A stretch of 11,589 nucleotides of DNA from Methanomassiliicoccales archaeon (lineage in GTDB: Archaea; Thermoplasmatota; Thermoplasmata; SG8-5), in the NCBI GenBank assembly GCA_030636255.1, contig DAOVXH010000038.1:1-11589 (forward strand), read 5' to 3'. The notes beneath the pieces were generated by a model, which was not told the DNA's origin, did not search any database, and saw only the letters and a program-made list of their open reading frames with translations. Below, piece by piece: positions 7,136 to 11,589 of this stretch (its first letter is position 1; each line of letters starts with the position of its first letter). A program made the translations under genes and the position numbers.

Positions 7136-8080
7136 ATGACCAAGAAAAATACCCATGTTTCTGCCCCTGGAAGGGTAATTCTCTTTGGTGATTATGCCAT
7201 TGATTTTGGAGGGACAGGAATAGCAATGGCAGTGGAGCACAGGGTTCATTGCAAAGCAAAAATTGATTCTAGCTTCATGGTAAACGGCAAGGACCTGGAC
7301 CCGAAGGAGCATCCCTATACCCGGGGAGCGGTTCTTCAGGCATGGACTGACATGGACAGGCCTATTTCAATTGATAGGGATTCCAATATCCCAGAAGGTA
7401 CTGGCCTCGGCGAAGAATCTGCCAGTACGGTAGCCTGCCTGGGAGCCATATCCATGATTCATGATCATATGATTTTCGAAGAAGTAGCTAGAAACGCTTT
7501 TGAGGTTCATTATGATGTTGAAAAGACAGTTACGCCATTGGATGTTTCAATATCCACCCACGGCAAGGGTGCGTTCATGTCTTGCATTGAAAAGGAAAAT
7601 CCACTATGGACCTTTCAGAAGAATGATAGACAATGGTCAGTGCATGACCTGAATATTCCAGATATGAACCTGGTCTTGGGTTACACAGGTATTCCGTCGC
7701 CGGAAAAGGAAATTACCTCCAAAATCCACCGATTCTATGAGAGAAACAGCTTTGCCAGGGATATTATGAAGGACATGTTTCAGATAGCTGCTGAGGGGCA
7801 TGAAGCCCTGGCCTCTGAAGACCTTGAACTGATAGGACAGCTCATGAGCAAGTATCATAAATCACTGGTAACCATAGGGGCTGGACACCCAATGCTGGAC
7901 AAGTTGGTAAAGGCTGTATCTAGGCATTCATACGGGGCGAAACTTACTGGCTCAGGCGGGGGTGGTTGTATTATTGCTCTCACCAATGACCCAGAAAGAG
8001 TGTCACAGGAAATTGAGAAGGCCGGGGGAAAGGCATTCGCCCTGGAGCTGGCTGCTGAGGGTCTGAAGCTTGAGGACTGA
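7136..8080 (+). CDS. Mevalonate-kinase-like GHMP kinase with altered active-site motifs
   Basis: A 314-residue protein of normal length for mevalonate kinase. The N-terminal motif is SAPGRVILFGDYA (9-21), the phosphate-loop motif IPEGTGLGEESAS (85-97), the catalytic-Asp region TPLDVSISTHG (133-143, D136), and the C-terminal glycine motif KLTGSGGGG (269-277). Compared with usual mevalonate kinases, the Lys of GKVILFGEH is Arg13, Glu-His is Asp19-Tyr20, and the Ser-Ser of GLGSSA is Glu93-Glu94. The fold is clear, but the substrate or even catalysis is uncertain: it could be a neofunctionalised kinase, a regulatory pseudokinase, or a phosphomevalonate-type enzyme. It starts 3 bases after the KaiC-like gene with GGTGGTGAT (7121-7129) as ribosome binding site, so both are surely one operon. 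The window holds a second, more canonical mevalonate kinase at its left edge. Confidence 0.85.
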   Translation: MTKKNTHVSAPGRVILFGDYAIDFGGTGIAMAVEHRVHCKAKIDSSFMVNGKDLDPKEHPYTRGAVLQAWTDMDRPISIDRDSNIPEGTGLGEESASTVACLGAISMIHDHMIFEEVARNAFEVHYDVEKTVTPLDVSISTHGKGAFMSCIEKENPLWTFQKNDRQWSVHDLNIPDMNLVLGYTGIPSPEKEITSKIHRFYERNSFARDIMKDMFQIAAEGHEALASEDLELIGQLMSKYHKSLVTIGAGHPMLDKLVKAVSRHSYGAKLTGSGGGGCIIALTNDPERVSQEIEKAGGKAFALELAAEGLKLED

Positions 8081-8096
8081 ATACAATCACATAGAT

Positions 8097-8214
8097 TGGA
8101 GTTTCTGAGAAATCGTATGCGGAGTTTCTGAAATCAATCAATAATTAAACTTCCGCCGAACTGGAGTTCGATATAGTTACGATAGGAACTACAACATTCT
8201 ATTATCACAGTTCG
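8097..8214. repeat. Intergenic repeat element, copy A
   Basis: Starts 17 bases after the GHMP kinase stop. It has two direct GGAGTTTCTG boxes (8098-8107 and 8121-8130), then AATTAAACTTCC, then CGAACTGG. CGAACTGGAGTTCG (8157-8170) is a small palindrome, TAGTT/AACTA (8174-8191) another, and CGAACTG (8157-8163) faces CAGTTCG (8208-8214) as outer arms. The same order of boxes recurs at 11452. Apart from this and the next promoter, the 183-base gap holds nothing I can name. Confidence 0.7.
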
Positions 8215-8229
8215 CATTCTGCCAAAAGG

Positions 8230-8237
8230 TTTATGAT
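8230..8237 (+). promoter_or_regulatory. TATA box of the small TPR gene
   Basis: TTTATGAT, preceded by AAAGG (possible BRE), is centred 30 bases before the ATG at 8264. Predicted leader is about 3 bases. Confidence 0.45.
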
Positions 8238-8263
8238 AGACAAGTAGATTTCTAACCGATAAT

Positions 8264-8755
8264 ATGGCAGATACAGAGAAGGACCTGATGAAGGCAGAGA
8301 CCCTGCTTGCCCAGTTTGAATATGAGAAGGCCAGAAAGAAATTCAATGATGTAATCAAGGCAGACCCAAAGAATGCCCTAGCATATTTCGGGAAAGCTGA
8401 GGCAACACTGGGCATACCAAAGGCAAAAATAGATGATATAATGGGGCTCTATCAAAAGGCATTTGAATTGGAGCCAGACAATGTATATTATCTCACAACC
8501 CTGGGTTCATTCTGCAGTGATATTGGCAGATTCAATGAGGCAGAACAGTATTATACAAAGGCCACCGAGATAGATGAAGAAAATGCCAGCGTATATTTTT
8601 CAGAGTTTGCAATTTCATACTTCACCAAGGCGCCAATCATAATGGAGAAATTCCTTGACGATAATACTCGGAAGATGATAAAAAAGAAATCATTGATTTA
8701 CATGTTAAAGGCACTGGACATGGACGAGGAAGAGGCAAAGGAACTTCTTGGTTAG
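8264..8755 (+). CDS. Small TPR-repeat protein
   Basis: A 163-residue soluble protein made mainly of tetratricopeptide repeats. Residues about 3-37 (ALLAQFEYEKARKKF-type helix pair ending in ADPKN) and about 72-107 (YYLTTLGSFCSDIGRFNEAEQYY) are clear TPRs, with a degenerate one between them. The C-terminal 50 residues are helical, Lys- and Glu-rich, without a recognised domain. It presumably mediates protein-protein contacts; partner unknown. No signal peptide or membrane segment is seen. The ATG at 8264 fits the TATA box and there is no Shine-Dalgarno sequence. It stands alone on the plus strand and its stop overlaps by four bases the 3' end of the convergent zinc-finger gene. Confidence 0.85.
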   Translation: MADTEKDLMKAETLLAQFEYEKARKKFNDVIKADPKNALAYFGKAEATLGIPKAKIDDIMGLYQKAFELEPDNVYYLTTLGSFCSDIGRFNEAEQYYTKATEIDEENASVYFSEFAISYFTKAPIIMEKFLDDNTRKMIKKKSLIYMLKALDMDEEEAKELLG

Positions 8756-8916
8756 TAATCATCCTCATAATCTTCTTCTGGAGAGACTGGCGGAGAACAC
8801 CCTCGACATACCCCAGTCTGCCCATTTATGCAGGTTCTACAGGTTATTAATCCACAATTTACACAGGTCTGCATTGCAGGTTTTCCACATAGGTGACATA
8901 CTCCAGCGAGCTTCAT
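8752..8916 (-). CDS. 54-residue eight-cysteine zinc-finger protein
   Basis: A small gene with four CxxC pairs in 34 residues: CHLC (7-10), CVNC (18-21), CRTC (26-29) and CRGC (37-40), enough for two zinc sites, followed by an acidic tail (EEDYEDDY). The spacing resembles HIT-type or cross-brace treble-clef fingers. The start codon at 8916 overlaps the TGA of mptA in an ATGA arrangement, so it is translationally coupled to mptA; GGGAG lies 10 bases upstream of the start (8927-8931). The 3' end overlaps the convergent TPR gene by four bases. Regular cysteine spacing, the ATGA overlap and the intact frame argue that it is real. A role linked to MptA (metal supply or partner binding) is speculation; an RNA- or protein-binding adaptor is as likely. 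Confidence 0.82.
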   Translation of the reverse strand: MKLAGVCHLCGKPAMQTCVNCGLITCRTCINGQTGVCRGCSPPVSPEEDYEDDY

Positions 8917-9773
8917 GCCCTCAGTTCTCCCATTGTGGTATCACGTTCTGCATAGGCATTGTGCTTGTGAATTGACTCATAACTCTCGCTGGTAACCTGG
9001 ACACGAACATCATCTGGCAGGTCTTTGTACTTCTCCAGAACTGACCTCAGCACGTCACGAACAACATCTTCAACAAATTTCGGATTGGAATGAGCATCTA
9101 TGACCACCTGGGCCTCGTCTGCCCTTTTCAGAATTTCATAGGTAGGGCTGGAAAGACATTCCTCAACTATCTGGATGAGTTTGTCAGCTTCAAGAGGCCG
9201 GTCTGCAGGAACTTCAAGTGAGAGGGAAGTAACATTCCTCTGATTGTGGGTGATGGACATGGCAACATTTTCATCTGTAATCCCCCTTCGAGCACGAACT
9301 TCCTCCATTGCACATGGACAGGCGGTCATTCCCATGACCTCAACCCCTATACATTTCTTTGTCTGGCCACCACGAATTGATTTGGCAGAGGCCTTGAGCC
9401 TGTAACTTTCCAGACTGGTATTGCCATTGCTCATTCCCCTCTCAAGGAAATAATCCGCAGACATATGAACCTCTGAACAGGTAGCATACTCATGCCGAAC
9501 CAGCAGCTCCTGGCATATCTTGAATCCTAGATCCTCCAGGCCGGAAACTGATTCTCTCACACTGTCATCTATCACCCTGGAAAGAACCTCCAGGTTCCTT
9601 GACATGTGGGAGCCCTTGAGTTCTGCAGGCAGATCCACAAAAAGATTAAAATCAACTATAAGGGTAACATCCTTGTTTGGCCTCTTTACAATAACTGGCT
9701 TCTTGACCTCTGTAACCCCGACCCGGGTAAGTTTGAAGCTTCCATCAAGCTTCTGATTCTGCATATCTTTCAT
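8913..9773 (-). CDS. mptA: GTP cyclohydrolase IV, MptA (GCYH-IB/FolE2 superfamily)
   Basis: In archaea MptA is a Fe(II)-dependent enzyme converting GTP to 7,8-dihydroneopterin 2',3'-cyclic phosphate, the first step of the pterin part of methanopterin-type cofactors; related GCYH-IB enzymes also feed the 7-deazaguanine (archaeosine) route. The 286 residues show family features in order: GVTEVKKPVIVKRP (19-32), FVDLPAELKGSHMSRN (45-60), the GMTACPC metal/active-site motif (148-154, C152 and C154), THNQRN (175-180) and SESYESIHKHNAYAER (262-277), whose His residues are probably metal or substrate ligands. The length is a little below the usual 300-320. The ATG at 9773 sits just after a TATA box; the next ATG (9764) is possible. 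It heads a two-gene unit with the coupled zinc-finger gene. Confidence 0.95.
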   Translation of the reverse strand: MKDMQNQKLDGSFKLTRVGVTEVKKPVIVKRPNKDVTLIVDFNLFVDLPAELKGSHMSRNLEVLSRVIDDSVRESVSGLEDLGFKICQELLVRHEYATCSEVHMSADYFLERGMSNGNTSLESYRLKASAKSIRGGQTKKCIGVEVMGMTACPCAMEEVRARRGITDENVAMSITHNQRNVTSLSLEVPADRPLEADKLIQIVEECLSSPTYEILKRADEAQVVIDAHSNPKFVEDVVRDVLRSVLEKYKDLPDDVRVQVTSESYESIHKHNAYAERDTTMGELRA

Positions 9774-9800
9774 ATTCTCGACCCCGAGTATGACATTTGA

Positions 9801-9809
9801 TAGATAAAA
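9801..9809 (-). promoter_or_regulatory. TATA box of mptA
   Basis: TTTTATCTA on the minus strand is centred 32 bases from the mptA ATG, giving a predicted leader of about 5 bases. It lies in the 92-base divergent region shared with the phosphodiesterase gene. Confidence 0.45.
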
Positions 9810-9835
9810 TTGTCTATACTAAATGCATCCGAAAA

Positions 9836-9842
9836 TTTATAA
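9836..9842 (+). promoter_or_regulatory. TATA box of the phosphodiesterase gene
   Basis: TTTATAA is centred exactly 27 bases before the ATG at 9866, the arrangement of a leaderless archaeal message. This supports 9866 over the upstream in-frame ATG at 9797, which would place the TATA box inside the gene. Confidence 0.55.
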
Positions 9843-9865
9843 GAGGATTCTTGATTCCCTGTTCA

Positions 9866-10567
9866 ATGCCCGAGGTTTCAGTGATTGGGCATCGGGGAGC
9901 CATGGCCTATAAGCTTGAGAACTCAATAAGTTCATTCGAGGAAGGCCTGAAAATGGGAGCCCAGATGCTTGAATTTGATGTTCATCTTTCCAAGGACGGG
10001 GAAGTAATCGTGATGCATGATGAGCGTGTAGGCCGAACAAGCAATGGAAGAGGCCATGTAGGTCAATTGACATTGAAAGAATTAAAGGCCTTGAAGTTAA
10101 AAAATGGAGAGAATATTCCAACACTTCATGAGGTACTGGAACGGTTCAGGGGCAGATGCCAGTTCAATGTTGAGATAAAGGGTAAAGGTGTGAACATTCC
10201 AGCCTATGAGGTTGTGAAAAAATTGGGCATGATTGATGATGTTCTCTTTTCTTCATTCAGCGGGCCAATTCTCCTAAAAATTAAAGCAAAGGATAAAAAT
10301 GTAAGGCTGGCATGCCTTTCCAATGAGAGCAAAATAAATGTTATAAAAATTGCCAAAAGCCTGAAGGCAGAGGCCATTCACCCCAAGAACAATATCACCA
10401 CAAAGAAGCTCATCCAGAACGCAAAGGCCGAGGGTCTCGAGGTAAATGTCTGGACTGTTAACCGTGTGTCAAGGATGAAGAAACTCATAGAATGGGGTGT
10501 GGATGGCATATTCACCAATAAACCAGATATGCTAACAAAAGTTCTGAACAATCACAATTCTGATTAA
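9866..10567 (+). CDS. Glycerophosphodiester phosphodiesterase (GDPD family)
   Basis: A 233-residue cytoplasmic enzyme that hydrolyses glycerophosphodiesters to glycerol phosphate and an alcohol, probably in lipid turnover. It begins with the family signature GHRGAMAYKLENS (8-20), carrying H9 and E18; LEFDVHLSKDGEVIVMHDE (35-53) supplies E36, D38 and H51, the metal- and acid/base-site residues of GDPD TIM barrels. Further markers are RTSNGRG (57-63), FNVEIKG and the terminal VNVWTVN and WGVDGIFTNKPD. The usual PENT is LENS here, the Pro being lost, which is minor. Length fits the bacterial/archaeal cytosolic members. No signal peptide is seen once the start at 9866 is used. The natural substrate in an archaeon with ether lipids is not evident from the sequence. 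Confidence 0.93.
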   Translation: MPEVSVIGHRGAMAYKLENSISSFEEGLKMGAQMLEFDVHLSKDGEVIVMHDERVGRTSNGRGHVGQLTLKELKALKLKNGENIPTLHEVLERFRGRCQFNVEIKGKGVNIPAYEVVKKLGMIDDVLFSSFSGPILLKIKAKDKNVRLACLSNESKINVIKIAKSLKAEAIHPKNNITTKKLIQNAKAEGLEVNVWTVNRVSRMKKLIEWGVDGIFTNKPDMLTKVLNNHNSD

Positions 10568-10579
10568 TTGCTGTAGCAT

Positions 10580-10587
10580 TTTATATA
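10580..10587 (+). promoter_or_regulatory. TATA box of the zinc-ribbon/PPC operon
   Basis: TTTATATA, inside a longer AT-rich run, is centred 27 bases before the ATG at 10611, again a leaderless arrangement. The 43-base gap after the phosphodiesterase gene holds only this. Confidence 0.6.
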
Positions 10588-10610
10588 TTTAGAAGTTCAT
10601 ATCCATTATA

Positions 10611-11009
10611 ATGTACAGTATCCCCAAGGATGGAGATGTAGTTCTGGCCATTAGAAATGTTCTGGCAAGATACAAGACTATTCATTCCCTGAGAGAGTTG
10701 AAAGAAAGGGTAGAGCAAGAGCTCAATTTCGGCACTGGAAATAACAGGGTGGGCGAGGACAGAATAAGAAGGTTGGCCATCATTTCCGGAATGGCCATAG
10801 TTAAGGTTCACACAAAATCCACTGGACAGGATATTTCTATCTCCAAATGCCCGGTCTGCGCCTCCAATTTGAAGGCCTCCAGAAACATGACGGTGTACGG
10901 AAAAACCGTCACCATTGGATACAAATGTCCAGAATGCAATTACTGGACCGAAAAAGGTGATTTGAGAGTGCCGTCCAGGTATGAGTTCACTGTCAGGAGA
11001 GGTAAGTAA
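10611..11009 (+). CDS. Helix-turn-helix-like/zinc-ribbon protein, conserved hypothetical
   Basis: A 132-residue protein I cannot assign to a named family. Residues 1-70 look like a small winged helix: helices at about 9-21, 25-37 and 47-59 (RVGEDRIRRLAIISG), followed by a strand pair. Residues 78-110 form a zinc ribbon with CPVC (80-83) and CPEC (106-109), separated by 22 residues of beta-type sequence. The C-terminus is basic (RYEFTVRRGK). This layout suggests a nucleic-acid-binding or transcription-associated protein. It is the first gene of an operon with the PPC protein, one base apart. The ATG at 10611 matches the TATA spacing exactly. Confidence 0.8.
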   Translation: MYSIPKDGDVVLAIRNVLARYKTIHSLRELKERVEQELNFGTGNNRVGEDRIRRLAIISGMAIVKVHTKSTGQDISISKCPVCASNLKASRNMTVYGKTVTIGYKCPECNYWTEKGDLRVPSRYEFTVRRGK

Positions 11010-11010
11010 A

Positions 11011-11430
11011 ATGCATGGCAAGGAAGAGGACGGATTTGTCGCACTGAAACTTGACTGTGGAGAAGATATTTTTCAATGTCTGCACAAGGCAATCCAGGAT
11101 TTTCATATCAAATCAGGCTATATTCTCATGGGGATTGGCATGCTCAGGGATTTAGAAATCGGCTATTTCGATGGTGACAAATATTTAGCAAAGCAGATTG
11201 ACGAGGCCCATGAACTTATTTCTCTACAGGGCAGCATTTCTACCAAGAATGAGATTGTAATTCATTTGCATTGCAGCCTGGCTGGCCCAGACCACAAACT
11301 CATTGGAGGGCATCTGAGCAAGGGCACAGTCAATGTTATCAATGAAATTTTCATTAAAAAAGTTCATGAGATAGAACTGGGCAGGAACTTGAACCCAGAA
11401 ACGGGATTAAAAGAACTTTATATTTCATAG
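11011..11430 (+). CDS. PPC-domain (PD1-like, DUF296) protein
   Basis: A 139-residue single-domain PPC protein. The pattern CGEDIFQCLHKAI (16-28), SGYILMGIGMLRDLEIGYFD (35-54), LISLQGSIS (69-77), IHLHCSLAG (84-92) and GGHLSKGTV (99-107) is the family core; H85, H87 and H101 are the usual metal-binding histidines of prokaryotic members. Such proteins form trimers. In plants the domain sits in AT-hook DNA-binding proteins, but prokaryotic single-domain members have no AT-hook and their role is unsettled, so DNA binding should not be assumed. The ATG at 11011 is chosen because AGGAGAGGT (10995-11003) lies 7 bases upstream; an in-frame ATG at 10981 would overlap the previous gene by 29 bases. It is coupled to the zinc-ribbon gene and followed 21 bases later by repeat copy B. 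Confidence 0.9.
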   Translation: MHGKEEDGFVALKLDCGEDIFQCLHKAIQDFHIKSGYILMGIGMLRDLEIGYFDGDKYLAKQIDEAHELISLQGSISTKNEIVIHLHCSLAGPDHKLIGGHLSKGTVNVINEIFIKKVHEIELGRNLNPETGLKELYIS

Positions 11431-11451
11431 CAGCACTATCTCTTCTTTTGA

Positions 11452-11589
11452 TGGAGTTTCTGTAAATAATGTGTGGAGTTTCTTTAAGTAATAAACAATT
11501 AAACTCCAACGAACTGGATAAGAATTATTTTACAATTGCAGTTCGCTTAAACTCCAGCGAACTGGATAAGAATTATTTCACAATTACAG
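11452..11589. repeat. Intergenic repeat element, copy B (continues past the window)
   Basis: Starts about 21 bases after the PPC stop. It has GGAGTTTCTG (11453-11462) and GGAGTTTCTT (11475-11484), then AATTAAACTCC, then CGAACTGGA (11510-11518), the same order and spacing as copy A. TGGAGTTT (11474-11481) and AAACTCCA (11501-11508) are an 8-base inverted pair. The element then runs into the tandem repeat. No coding sequence is seen in 11431-11589. Confidence 0.72.
11501..11589. repeat. 48-base tandem repeat, at least two units, cut by the window edge
   Basis: Unit 1 spans 11501-11548. Unit 2 starts at 11549 and matches over its 41 visible bases with three differences (A/G, T/C, G/A). Each unit begins AAACTCCA(A/G)CGAACTGG. 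In unit 1, CGAACTG (11510-11516) pairs with CAGTTCG (11539-11545). CAGTTCGC (11539-11546) also pairs with GCGAACTG of unit 2 (11557-11564), so arms can pair within or between units. The true copy number is unknown. Confidence 0.85.

Noticed and set aside
9797..9865. Extension of the phosphodiesterase to 9797
   Set aside because: It would include the TATA box placed exactly 27 bases before 9866; the family signature begins eight residues after the 9866 start.
11501..11589. CRISPR array
   Set aside because: The whole 48-base unit is conserved, with no variable spacer; only about two units are visible and there are no cas genes.

Overview
The window most likely comes from an archaeon, probably of the Thermoplasmatota. 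The evidence is a GTP cyclohydrolase of the archaeal MptA type, mevalonate-pathway GHMP kinases, a KaiC/RAD55-like protein, a PPC-domain protein, many TPR proteins, a tRNA without an encoded CCA end, and start codons placed about 27-35 bases downstream of TATA-like boxes (leaderless or nearly leaderless genes). Genes inside operons instead carry Shine-Dalgarno sequences. The phylum call is inference; the archaeal call is firm.

Left block (1-5085, minus strand). A 972-residue STAND-type ATPase with a long TPR tail is followed by a divergent tubulin/FtsZ-superfamily GTPase with its own TATA box. Next, after a 2-base gap, comes a mevalonate kinase that runs off the window edge. The last two are translationally linked.

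Centre (5086-5593). The stretch has no protein gene and is rich in structure: six consecutive inverted repeats in about 145 bases, tRNA-Val(CAC), and two more stem-loops. A TATA-like box lies 27 bases before the first hairpin, so the hairpin array could be a long structured leader of the tRNA.

Middle block (5594-8080, plus strand). A degenerate RAD55/KaiC-like protein fused to a helix-hairpin-helix segment and a TPR tail is followed 3 bases later by a second GHMP kinase of mevalonate-kinase type, whose catalytic motifs are altered (Lys to Arg, Glu-His to Asp-Tyr, Ser-Ser to Glu-Glu). The tRNA is thus flanked by two divergent units, each coupling an NTPase-fold protein to a GHMP kinase.

Right block (8081-11589). 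A small TPR protein faces a minus-strand pair made of mptA and an overlapping 54-residue eight-cysteine zinc-finger gene. A divergent promoter region leads to a glycerophosphodiester phosphodiesterase. After it come a helix-turn-helix/zinc-ribbon protein and a PPC (PD1-like/DUF296) protein in one operon.

A dispersed intergenic repeat appears twice, at about 8097 and 11452. Each copy begins about 17-22 bases after a stop codon and has two GGAGTTTCT boxes followed by AATTAAACT and CGAACTGGA. The second copy continues into a 48-base tandem repeat that leaves the window.
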